A DNA stretch of 7,108 nt from Methanobacteriota archaeon (GCA_002726395.1 PBTA01000074.1:1-7108); one strand, 5' to 3'. Shown: positions 1 through 6,894, numbered from the stretch's first letter. The notes: generated from the sequence alone by a model not told the origin. Translations and numbers: made by a program.

Positions 1-2022
1 CGTGATTACATCTGTCTCACCTATAGCAGGGCTTGTTGGTGCTGTACCGCCTGACCACTTGATGCTGCTGTCGTATGTTGTTGAGGCTCCTTCTTCAGCG
101 GCAATAGCCATGTAGATGTAGGTTCCTGTTGTATTAGTTACATTTAGACCTGCTGTGGTTAGATTAAATCCTGTAGAAGTAAATTCTATCTGATTGGCAG
201 AATTGTATTCAGCAAATGCGTCAACCGTTATCATAGCGTCATTACCACCAGTAGCCACACCACGTTTATTGTCAAAAATAGCCCAACTTTCTACAGCCGT
301 AGCTCTTTTTATCAGCACCCATTGAGGCTCAAAACCTAGATTTATTTGTGGAGGAGAGCTTGCATTACCTACATAACTACCACATTGAATAGGGCCACTA
401 GATGTGTCGTGACCAAATAGGTAGGCTACGTATGATTCGCCAGTTTTATTAACTTGGTCATGTGTTCCAATACTAAACACAGAACTAGTTGCAGTAGTGC
501 TATTCCAATAAGTTGTAGCACCTGTAGTTTTTGCTCCTGTACCGTCTAACTCTATTCTTTCAGTGTTAGCTAAACTTCTATGATATACTTGCCAACTATA
601 CCCTGCTGTTGATGTGTTCTTTACTATAATCATTCCAGGTACTTGGCCTAAATCATGGGCTATAGTTCTATTTGTTGAGTTTCCAGTGTAAGTTACAACG
701 TCAAAAAAGTTAGCTGTCTTTTTGAAAGCCCACCCAACATAAGTATCACCACTATAAGAAGCGTAACTAGTTGAGTTACCAGCAGCAGTGTAAGTTGTAG
801 TTGTCCAATCACGTACCCAGTTTTGGTTTGTAATCGCAGCAGTTGTATTTGGTTTTAACCAACCTGTTTGATCGTTTCTTGTCCAGATAGTGTGGTCAGT
901 AGATGCCCTACTTCTGTTTTTTACCCATACCATAGAGCCTTGGCCTGTCAGATCAACACCTGACTGAACAATAACATCACTTCCTGTACCTGTCCATAAC
1001 CTAGTGCTGAAATTACCTGCTATACCTGCTGTATCATTACCGCTAACCAACAACGTAGCACCAGAGTTTGTACCTGTTGCTGCTGGGTTGCTTAACTTCA
1101 ATGTCTTGCTTGCAGTTGGTGAGTAGTTAAACACTGAGCCAGTAGATAAGTCTAGGGTGTCTATCGCTTTAGCTGTTGAATATTGATAAACTGTGTCTGA
1201 TGATGATCCTAACACATACATCTTAGTACCATCAGATTTAAAAAACAAAGCCTGTGGATCGCCTTCTTGAGATGAAACAGTAAATGCTTGTGAGTAAGAT
1301 GCACTACTAATATCAAAAGCAGAGCTTAAAACATACTTGTTTACATTTGCTCCACCTGCTACCACCATATTAAGTCCATCCGAAGAGAAAAACAGACCCT
1401 GCGGCCCTGTTGTCTGAGAGGCAACACTAAAGCTCCTAGTATACGAGGCAGAGGACACAACCCAAGCGGAACTTAATGCATACTCATAAACATTGTTTCC
1501 AGTATTACCTACAATAAACATTTTAGTTCCATCAGTATTAAACGAAATATCAGTTGGAACAGTGTCTTGGCTTCCTACACTAAAACTTACAGAGCTGTAG
1601 CTTGCAGAACTAATGTCCCAAGCGGAACTTAATGCATACTCATAAACAGTGTCCGTAGCTGTTCCTACTACAAACATTTTAGTTCCATCAGTTTTGAAAA
1701 ACACTCCATTAGGAGCAGATTCTTGAGAAGCTACGCTAAAGTTTTGGCTGTAAGAGGCTGAACTAACAGTCCAAGGTGTGCTAAGATTGTACTCGTTTAT
1801 GTCGTTTCCTGCATCTCCTGCAACGTACATCTTTGCGCCATCTGAACGAAAGAAAAGACCATATGGATCTGCGTCTTGTCCTGATACACTAAAACTTACA
1901 GAATCGTAGGATGCACCACTAAAGTTGTAACCTTCAGTACTAGCCACAACAGTACCCAAACCTTCCACGTAACGTGTAGGCTGTACACCATTCTTTACTT
2001 TAAAGTCTTTATCATTAGCCAT
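1..2022 (-). CDS. Large tail fibre/adhesin with propeller-like repeats, C-terminus missing
   Basis: An open frame of 674 codons starts at ATG 2022 and has no stop before the left edge, so the protein is partial. The start is supported by GGAG eight bases upstream and by the fibre-like opening MANDKDFKVKNGVQPTRYVE. Residues about 36-282 hold five tandem repeats of about 50 residues, each with the pattern SSASY..(S)FSV.SQ...P..LFF..DG.KM.V.G.....VYEY.LSSAW. This looks like one beta-propeller blade per repeat. Residues about 341-643 form three adhesin-like modules of about 100 residues, marked by MVWVKNR, MIIVKN and WVLIKR and ending in YVGWAF, YVAYLF and YIYMAI. They resemble the DUF7483-type modules of marine phage fibres (family name from memory). 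The last residues (IKWSGGTAP..PAIGETDVIT) resemble a motif I know from fibre C-termini, so the stop probably lies not far outside the window. It is the third fibre gene in the series, 25 bases after its neighbour. A host-binding role is inferred; no catalytic residues are seen. Confidence 0.85.
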   Translation of the reverse strand, partial: MANDKDFKVKNGVQPTRYVEGLGTVVASTEGYNFSGASYDSVSFSVSGQDADPYGLFFRSDGAKMYVAGDAGNDINEYNLSTPWTVSSASYSQNFSVASQESAPNGVFFKTDGTKMFVVGTATDTVYEYALSSAWDISSASYSSVSFSVGSQDTVPTDISFNTDGTKMFIVGNTGNNVYEYALSSAWVVSSASYTRSFSVASQTTGPQGLFFSSDGLNMVVAGGANVNKYVLSSAFDISSASYSQAFTVSSQEGDPQALFFKSDGTKMYVLGSSSDTVYQYSTAKAIDTLDLSTGSVFNYSPTASKTLKLSNPAATGTNSGATLLVSGNDTAGIAGNFSTRLWTGTGSDVIVQSGVDLTGQGSMVWVKNRSRASTDHTIWTRNDQTGWLKPNTTAAITNQNWVRDWTTTTYTAAGNSTSYASYSGDTYVGWAFKKTANFFDVVTYTGNSTNRTIAHDLGQVPGMIIVKNTSTAGYSWQVYHRSLANTERIELDGTGAKTTGATTYWNSTTATSSVFSIGTHDQVNKTGESYVAYLFGHDTSSGPIQCGSYVGNASSPPQINLGFEPQWVLIKRATAVESWAIFDNKRGVATGGNDAMITVDAFAEYNSANQIEFTSTGFNLTTAGLNVTNTTGTYIYMAIAAEEGASTTYDSSIKWSGGTAPTSPAIGETDVIT
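1461..1492 (-). repeat. 32-bp exact direct repeat, copy in blade 3
   Basis: This 32-base stretch is identical to 1617-1648, with a mismatch on either side. It encodes NVYEYALSSAW at the end of the third propeller-like repeat. The distance between copies is 156 bases, exactly 52 codons and one repeat unit. Confidence 0.95.
1617..1648 (-). repeat. 32-bp exact direct repeat, copy in blade 2
   Basis: This is identical to 1461-1492 and encodes TVYEYALSSAW at the end of the second propeller-like repeat. A further 21-base identity in the same 156-base register links 1516-1536 with 1672-1692, covering TDGTKMF in both units. Together they show that these two blades are recent copies of each other or have exchanged sequence. 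Confidence 0.95.
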
Positions 2023-2030
2023 GCTTCACT

Positions 2031-2034
2031 CTCC
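2031..2034 (-). promoter_or_regulatory. Shine-Dalgarno of the large fibre gene
   Basis: GGAG on the minus strand stands eight bases before ATG 2022 and fixes that start. It sits in the 25-base gap (2023-2047) after the preceding fibre gene's stop. The gap holds no hairpin or T-run, so transcription probably continues through it. Confidence 0.7.
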
Positions 2035-2047
2035 ACTTGGCGCTATA

Positions 2048-2935
2048 TTATAAGGTGATTGCTTTTACGGTAAACCCTGTGCTTGTTGTTGCTGCAGGTG
2101 TAGCTAGAATACGAATATCATTTCCTGATATATCTACATCAAACGTGGCTAGTGCTGATGCTGTATTTACTTGTGCGTATTCTGTAGACACTGCTGTGCT
2201 ACCGTTATGTGTAATTACAATCTCTGAGATACTACGGTTAGTACCATCGTCTGCTGTAATTACTGCCTTGATGCCATCAAAGCTTGCGTGTGCATACTCA
2301 GCAATAGATACTTGAGCAGTAGCTGTAGTTGTATGCGTCTGTGTATTGAATGCTTCTACTACAGCGTTAACCCATGCAGAGCCATTCCACTGTAGAAACT
2401 GTCCTGATGCTACGCTAGAGATAGTAACGTTACCAAGTGAGTTTAGTGTTGTTGGGTTAGGCACAGAAGCATTTACCCAAGCAGAGCCACTCCACTTCAA
2501 GAAGTCACCTGTATTAGCACTTGAAATAGTCACATTAGCAATATCATTTAGTGTGCTTATGATAGGTACAGTATCATTTACCCAAGCTGATCCACTCCAC
2601 TTTAGGAACTGACCTGTTTGAGCATTTGATATAGTCACATTTGAAATATCATTTAGTGTAGTGATGGTAGGTATAGACTCAGCTTGCCATCCATTAGTTG
2701 TGTCAAATGTAAGTACTTGACCGTCTGATGGGTTCATTGCTGTGTATACATTAGTTAATGTATTTATTGTAGTAGGTACTGCGCTTTCTTTAGCTAGAGG
2801 TATACCGCCTTGTGTAGAACCATCATGTACAACTACTGTGTTCTTAGTTGTGTCAACGGTTAATTCGCCACCAGCACCAGTAAACGAGGAATGCTCAGAT
2901 GTAGTACCTCTACGTCTTTGTATTTGAGTAGTCAT
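2048..2935 (-). CDS. Tail fibre protein with Mtd-like N-terminal domain
   Basis: This 295-residue protein is complete. Residues 5-48 (IQRRRGTTSEHSSFTGAGGE, then VDTTKNTVVVHDGSTQGGIPLA) closely match the N-terminal domain of the Bordetella phage major tropism determinant (Mtd), a domain also found at the head of many other phage fibre proteins. Residues about 57-89 are a worn copy, and 91-194 three good copies, of a 35-residue repeat with the pattern TLND..NVTIS...G.FLKWSGSAWVN. Residues about 197-295 (TQTHTTTATAQVSIAEYAHA to the end) resemble a beta-rich C-terminal domain known from cyanophage-type fibres, with SEIVITHNGST and ATFDVDISGNDIRI. The start overlaps the previous gene's stop as TAATG and has GGAG seven bases upstream. 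It is probably a trimeric distal or accessory fibre of the tail. There is no C-type lectin fold and no reverse transcriptase nearby, so the Mtd likeness stops at the N-terminus. The exact receptor role is unknown. Confidence 0.85.
   Translation of the reverse strand: MTTQIQRRRGTTSEHSSFTGAGGELTVDTTKNTVVVHDGSTQGGIPLAKESAVPTTINTLTNVYTAMNPSDGQVLTFDTTNGWQAESIPTITTLNDISNVTISNAQTGQFLKWSGSAWVNDTVPIISTLNDIANVTISSANTGDFLKWSGSAWVNASVPNPTTLNSLGNVTISSVASGQFLQWNGSAWVNAVVEAFNTQTHTTTATAQVSIAEYAHASFDGIKAVITADDGTNRSISEIVITHNGSTAVSTEYAQVNTASALATFDVDISGNDIRILATPAATTSTGFTVKAITL
2354..2665 (-). repeat. 35-residue fibre repeat, three copies (105-bp period)
   Basis: Residues 91-124, 126-159 and 161-194 of the 295-residue fibre align without gaps at a period of exactly 35 residues (105 bases). 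Shared residues are TLN, NVTIS, G.FL.W.GSAWVN and, in the first two, a closing VP. A fourth, degenerate unit precedes them at residues 56-89 (TLTNV...DGQVLTFDTTNGW). The DNA copies differ at many synonymous positions, so these are older than the duplicated blades in the next gene. Confidence 0.9.
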
Positions 2936-4377
2936 TATATAGCTCCGTAATCTGCTGTTGACGTAGGTGAAGAGTTAATAAAGCCATAATCACCTACCGT
3001 AGCACTAACAACACTTGCTAACGATTGTAAAGATGAAAATGTCGAGGCAGCTTTTGTTGCATAGTGTAACGCAGAAAAGCCAGTAGTAGATCCATCAGCA
3101 AGTGTAAACTGACTGTCTAATGCATTAATAGCAAGCTTCTGTGCATCTGCTGCACTACTTGATGCTGCTGTCGCTGACCCAAGGATACCATCCACATAAG
3201 TTTTTGTAGTGAGGTCAGAACCTGTTGTGGGTGCAGCAGCACCTGTAATCTTGCTGCCACCCATAGCTATTGGACCTGTCATTGTACCACCTGAAAGTGG
3301 TAACCTGGTTGCAATGCTAGTTGTTAAAGTTGTATATACATTGTTGTCATCATTGATAGCTGCAGCAATCTCATCCAGAGTATCTAGAGTAGCAGGTGCA
3401 CCAGCGATAAGGTTATTTATAGCAGTGTCCACATAATTTTTCGTGGCAGCTTGTTGTGCGCTAGAAGGATCAGTAACGTTATTCAGTGTAGTGTTAGTAA
3501 AGTCTGCGCCACCGTTAACTGTTAGGTCACCACCAATAGTAACGTTACCTGTAGTTGTTACACTATCTAGGTAAGCATCTTTCCAGTAGGCTGATCCGCT
3601 ACCTAAGTCAAACGAACTATCTGCTGTAGGTATAAGTGCTGTATTGATCTTAGCGTTGACAGCTACAGTGTCAGTATTAGCATCACCTATTATTGTGTTA
3701 CCGTCTATTGTAACATTACTGTCAAACTTAGCGTTACCAGTTACGTCTAGTGTACCTGCGAAGTCAGCGTTAGCACCTGTAAAAGATACGGCTGTAGTTG
3801 TACCACTCTTAATTACTAAGTTACCAGAGTTATTGTTTAGTACAGCGTAGGTAGTACCTGCATCCTTGAGGGTTACATCACCACCGTCAGCATCTAGTAT
3901 GATGTTTGCTGCTACATCAAATGTCAGGTTTCCTGCTGAAACAGCATAATCATTATTAGTGATAGTAGTGTAGTCATTATCTCCTACACTTAATGTATCA
4001 ACAAATACTGTACCGTCAAAGTGTGCATTCTTAAACTCTTGCGTAGATGTACCTAAGTCAATATCATTGTCTGTTATGGGTTTGACTATACCGTCTTCAA
4101 ATCTGACTTGCTCAGTTGCTGTACTTGATACCTCGACAAATACACCAAAGCGATTATTAACTGTATCTACTTGTATTTTATTCTTTGCATCTAGATCAGC
4201 AATCAGAGGTACGTAAGAACCTTCATCCGAAGTACCATCATGCTTGTGGCCTGTTGTACCTGTAGTGCTGTGTGCAAATGCGTCACGTAACTTATCATAC
4301 TCAGCATTTATGGGCGCTGCCCTAACAACGGCTGTGGGTACAATATCAGCTACGGATTGGCGTGTGTAACCTGACAT
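2935..4377 (-). CDS. Tail fibre protein with anchor-like N-terminus
   Basis: This 480-residue fibre protein is the first of three in a row. Residues 1-70 (YTRQS, INAEYDKLRDAF, TGHKHDGTSDEGSYVPLIAD) match the N-terminus common in marine podophage fibres and presumably attach it to the tail. Residues 107-138 and 257-289 each start DLG(T/S), continue with (F/W)K(N/D)A, and run into beta-rich spacers (NVTIGGDLTVNGGADF). The C-terminal half carries classic fibre motifs: ATKNYVD at 311-317, PATLDTLDEIAAAI at 328-341, LPLSGGTMTGPI at 359-370 and TKTYVD at 391-396. It ends in two DYG-x-I motifs (463-467, 476-480). Low complexity and richness in T, A, N, D and G fit a beta-structured trimer. There are no catalytic motifs. 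ATG 4377 has AGGAG seven bases upstream. It follows the nozzle gene by three bases, the natural place for a fibre bound to the nozzle or adaptor. Fibre identity is firm; the attachment site is inferred. Confidence 0.88.
   Translation of the reverse strand: MSGYTRQSVADIVPTAVVRAAPINAEYDKLRDAFAHSTTGTTGHKHDGTSDEGSYVPLIADLDAKNKIQVDTVNNRFGVFVEVSSTATEQVRFEDGIVKPITDNDIDLGTSTQEFKNAHFDGTVFVDTLSVGDNDYTTITNNDYAVSAGNLTFDVAANIILDADGGDVTLKDAGTTYAVLNNNSGNLVIKSGTTTAVSFTGANADFAGTLDVTGNAKFDSNVTIDGNTIIGDANTDTVAVNAKINTALIPTADSSFDLGSGSAYWKDAYLDSVTTTGNVTIGGDLTVNGGADFTNTTLNNVTDPSSAQQAATKNYVDTAINNLIAGAPATLDTLDEIAAAINDDNNVYTTLTTSIATRLPLSGGTMTGPIAMGGSKITGAAAPTTGSDLTTKTYVDGILGSATAASSSAADAQKLAINALDSQFTLADGSTTGFSALHYATKAASTFSSLQSLASVVSATVGDYGFINSSPTSTADYGAI
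2943..2946 (-). promoter_or_regulatory. Shine-Dalgarno of the Mtd-like fibre gene
   Basis: GGAG on the minus strand lies seven bases before ATG 2935, within the last codons of the preceding fibre gene (GGA GCT ATA TAA TG). Together with the one-base TAATG overlap it suggests coupled translation of the two fibre proteins. Confidence 0.7.
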
Positions 4378-4380
4378 ATT

Positions 4381-6165
4381 TTATCTCCTGTCTCCAAGTC
4401 CATACGTAATAGTCACAGCTTGGATAGTATGGCTTGGACTTTTACTATTAGTAACGTACCTAATTGATATTGATTTAGCAGAACCTACGATACTACTAGA
4501 CTCTACTGGTGAAGGGTTTCCATCATAAATGTCTGTTGCGTCAAACTTGGCAGTGTCGTAAAAAGAAGCAGCACCTTTTGTTGACAGTGTATAGTCCGAA
4601 GATACTTTAGTGTCTGGATTACTGTAGTCATATTCTACTGCCATGACAACTGTAACCTCACCTTCAGACCGCATGTATGTATCTACATCGTAGAAAGTTT
4701 TTCTTAACCCAGGATCATCCATATAGTAAAATGGCGTTTGCATCAAACTAAAAATGTTACTACCATTAAAGTCTGTACCTGATTCTTGTCTATACACTAA
4801 ACCCTCTGAGTCACCATGTATAACAAACTCTTCGTCTCCTAAGTAACCACTTGATGCAGTCTTTACATCCACACCTACAAGTTGGCTATACTCGAAACCT
4901 GCACCACCTGCACCGCTTCTACGTACTGCTCCTAGTATTCCTAATGATTCTTGGTCTGCAAAGAACATTCTAAACTGAGACTTCTTTTTTACTACTACTG
5001 CTGTGAGAGTAGCTAAGTCTTCTTGTGCAGTGTATGTCTCAAAGATAGACTGAATAGGCTTAGATAAAGTTGCAAGCTCAATATCGCCAATACGATCTGT
5101 ACCAGTAATAGGACGCACACCGTCTGGAGCTAAGAAAAGTACATCACCGTTAAACTCTATTACTGTATCTGGAGCTACACAACCTAAGTTAGATGTGACT
5201 GTCTGTAGTTCAAAGTTAGCTATGTTAGTACCAACTAATCTTTTTATGTTATTAGAACCAAAGACAAATAGTTGATCACGAAAGGCTTTAATCTGTATAA
5301 TCTTAAAACCTACATTGATAACACCAGCACCACTAGCAGGTGTCCAATCTGTTTCAGCAACAGGTGCGCTAAAGTATAAGTTGAAAGGCTCTGTGCTATC
5401 TCCTGCTAAAAATAAATGATTGTTAAATGCTGCAGCTAAACTGGGCTTTGTTGGTACATTACCTGTAGTTAGTTGTGTATATGTTGTTCCATCCCAGGTA
5501 GCTGCAGGATTAACACCATCAACCAGTACAAACTTTGGAGCACCCCAATTAAAGTTCTCAAAGCGTATCTTAGTTACTGTAGTGGTATTGGGTGAACCTG
5601 AAGTAGTTACTTCCTGCCAACCTAACACGACAGGAGCACTTGTTATTGTGGAAACAGTGGTTGATGTTCCACCAGTTATGACATTACCTACACTAAATAC
5701 TGCGCTGGGTAGTTTGCCAAAGTTCAAAACTATTGCGTTAGCAGTCTTTGATATAACAGTAGCAGAGATTGGTACTACAGTATTGTCTGATCCACTTACT
5801 ACTGCAGTGATTGTTTCTCCTACAGTAAAGTTAGACCCTGTTCCTGAAGTAACTGCTACTGTGTAATAATGATTATACCAATGAAAGTAGTTGTTACCTG
5901 TAGTAGGTCTTCTACATCCAAATATTCCTTGGTTTATATCTGCTGCTACGTGTACGCCTAGTACAGGTGAGTTAGCTAAACCTGTAAGTTCACCATAAGA
6001 ATTAGAGAAACCACTTATTCTTCTATACCCACCTTGTAAAGCAGGTTCGTAGTTTATCATTCTTATAGCACTACCAGAACCTTCACTTCCTTGCGATAAC
6101 GGATCTAGGTTTAGTACTAGGCCACCCTGACAGGCGGCTGCAAATGTACGCAGATTATCTGCCAT
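4381..6165 (-). CDS. Tail tubular protein B / nozzle (stabilisation) protein
   Basis: This 594-residue protein forms the lower tail tube below the adaptor, the role of T7 gp12 and P22 gp10. The N-terminus has the family signature GGLVLNLDPL (14-23) and NYEPALQGGYRRISGF (38-53). Further hallmarks are VLVDGVNPAATWDGTTYTQL (213-232), FNNHLFLAG (247-255), FSAPVAETDW (265-274), KAFRDQLFVFGSNNIKRLVG (293-312), GCVAPDTVIEFNGDVLFLAP (328-347) followed by DGVRPITGTDRIGD, and TPFYYMDDPGLRKTFYDVDT (477-496). The repeated beta-hairpin style fits the propeller-like body of nozzle proteins. Residues about 104-178 look like an inserted beta domain with two half-repeats (FTVGETIT, FSVGNVIT). The length lies between P22 gp10 (472) and T7 gp12 (794). 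The start overlaps the adaptor stop as TAATG. Its Shine-Dalgarno is weak (AGG, nine bases away, 6175-6177), so translation is probably coupled to the adaptor. It has no signal peptide or membrane segment. The assignment rests on recognised motifs and gene order. Confidence 0.88.
   Translation of the reverse strand: MADNLRTFAAACQGGLVLNLDPLSQGSEGSGSAIRMINYEPALQGGYRRISGFSNSYGELTGLANSPVLGVHVAADINQGIFGCRRPTTGNNYFHWYNHYYTVAVTSGTGSNFTVGETITAVVSGSDNTVVPISATVISKTANAIVLNFGKLPSAVFSVGNVITGGTSTTVSTITSAPVVLGWQEVTTSGSPNTTTVTKIRFENFNWGAPKFVLVDGVNPAATWDGTTYTQLTTGNVPTKPSLAAAFNNHLFLAGDSTEPFNLYFSAPVAETDWTPASGAGVINVGFKIIQIKAFRDQLFVFGSNNIKRLVGTNIANFELQTVTSNLGCVAPDTVIEFNGDVLFLAPDGVRPITGTDRIGDIELATLSKPIQSIFETYTAQEDLATLTAVVVKKKSQFRMFFADQESLGILGAVRRSGAGGAGFEYSQLVGVDVKTASSGYLGDEEFVIHGDSEGLVYRQESGTDFNGSNIFSLMQTPFYYMDDPGLRKTFYDVDTYMRSEGEVTVVMAVEYDYSNPDTKVSSDYTLSTKGAASFYDTAKFDATDIYDGNPSPVESSSIVGSAKSISIRYVTNSKSPSHTIQAVTITYGLGDRR
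4385..4389 (-). promoter_or_regulatory. Shine-Dalgarno of the first fibre gene
   Basis: A full AGGAG on the minus strand lies seven bases before ATG 4377 and is embedded in the last two sense codons of the nozzle gene (AGG AGA TAA). It is the best-matched ribosome site in the window, in line with a structural protein needed in several copies per virion. Confidence 0.8.
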
Positions 6166-6887
6166 TACTTAGTGCCTGTATTAGTATTGAAATACTTTCC
6201 TGAAAGAACTGTAGATGATACATACATAGGTGAGTCTAGTAATATTCTTCTCATTGAGTCTATACCGTCTTCAAACTTCTTTTGATGTATAGATGCACTT
6301 TGCTCATTGGCTCTAAATCTCATAAGGTACATTACTGCACCATCTATAATAACATTGTTAAATCTATCAGGTATGATACTTGTGTCATTAAAGTTAACTA
6401 AGTCATTAGGAAAATACCAGTAGCGATATTCTATCTCATATGCATCATCTGGTAATGGAGTAACGCCAAACTTGGTTTCTTGCGTTTGGTAAACTATAGA
6501 AGGAGTGGATCTACCACTTGTACCGCCAGTATCTTCGGAACTACGATACATCCTAATATAATCATTGAAGTTAATTACAGGTAATCTCTCAGGATCATTA
6601 CCTTTGCTTGTTAACTGTTTAATATAAAATGTATCCCAATCAACTTTAGAGAAGTCATTAGGAAAGCTATAAGTACCTGTACCTGCAACAAGAGTCTGTA
6701 CATAAGTAATTATAGTAAAAGGCCACTCTTGAGATGTTTGTAATATCTCACGTATACTAGCGTTTACAGCATCTTTAGCTAACGCTTGGAGGTTACGTAC
6801 ATCAGAGAAGCCATTGCCGCCTGTGTCTAGCTGTACTTCATTTACTCTCCGAAGTACTTCGTTTACAAGATTTACATACGTAGCCAT
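6165..6887 (-). CDS. Head-tail adaptor (tail tubular protein A-like)
   Basis: This 240-residue protein is the ring that joins the portal to the tail tube, equivalent to T7 gp11 or P22 gp4. The N-terminus is helical, with YVNLVNEVLRRVNEVQL (4-20), then a second helix LAKDAVNASIREIL (36-49) and the EWPF element (54-57), a recurrent mark of this family. A beta-rich middle follows, with GTYSFPNDFSKVDWDTFYI (71-89) and the FGVTPLPDDAYEIEYRYWYF run (140-159). The C-terminal helices carry FNNVIIDGAVMYLMRFRANE (176-195) and FEDGIDSMRRIL (205-216). The length is close to T7 gp11 (196). The ATG at 6887 is supported by AGGA seven bases upstream, next to a stem-loop. It sits between the capsid and nozzle genes, as gp11 does in T7. 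It is a soluble structural protein with no catalytic motifs. Confidence 0.88.
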   Translation of the reverse strand: MATYVNLVNEVLRRVNEVQLDTGGNGFSDVRNLQALAKDAVNASIREILQTSQEWPFTIITYVQTLVAGTGTYSFPNDFSKVDWDTFYIKQLTSKGNDPERLPVINFNDYIRMYRSSEDTGGTSGRSTPSIVYQTQETKFGVTPLPDDAYEIEYRYWYFPNDLVNFNDTSIIPDRFNNVIIDGAVMYLMRFRANEQSASIHQKKFEDGIDSMRRILLDSPMYVSSTVLSGKYFNTNTGTK

Positions 6888-6894
6888 AAAGTTA

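Larger units (their letters stand above)
1180..1917 (-). repeat. Five tandem propeller-like protein repeats (about 150 bp each)
   Basis: Five in-frame units begin at residues 36, 88, 139, 191 and 240 of the large fibre, taking the (G/S)ASY motif as the mark. The spacing is therefore 52, 51, 52 and 49 residues. Each unit has a FSV strand, a SQ..x..P turn, an LFF..DG.KM(Y/F)(V/I) core, a glycine, and a (V/I)YEY.LS..W strand. DG-K-M-V-G followed by Y-Y is the usual look of YVTN/SMP-30-type propeller blades. The repeat is clear from the sequence; the fold is inferred. Confidence 0.85.

Noticed and set aside
1461..1692. Regularly spaced direct repeats that could suggest a CRISPR array
   Set aside because: The repeats keep the reading frame, encode the propeller-like units and have coding sequence between them; there are only two exact copies and no cas gene is present.
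2048..2935. Possible diversity-generating retroelement target, because of the Mtd-like N-terminus
   Set aside because: The C-terminus is not a C-type lectin fold, no near-identical template repeat is seen, and no reverse transcriptase lies in the window. Only the N-terminal domain is shared.
2037..3850. Several 60-90-codon open frames on the plus strand opposite the two smaller fibre genes
   Set aside because: They mirror the repeats and the composition of the fibre genes (for example repeated LHF segments opposite the FLKWSGSAWVN units) and lack convincing independent support.
4984..4990. A-AAA-AAG slippery heptamer in frame in the nozzle gene
   Set aside because: A -1 shift here meets a TAG stop within about five codons, no ribosome-site-like enhancer stands before it, and the zero-frame protein is intact with conserved motifs on both sides. 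The similar A-AAA-AAC in the large fibre (VKN, residues 367-369) is likewise inside a conserved frame.
5420..5866. 148-codon open frame on the plus strand inside the nozzle gene
   Set aside because: It lies wholly antisense to a well-recognised structural gene, gives a low-complexity V/T/P/L-rich protein with no motif, and seems to arise from the T/V/S-rich composition of the opposite strand.
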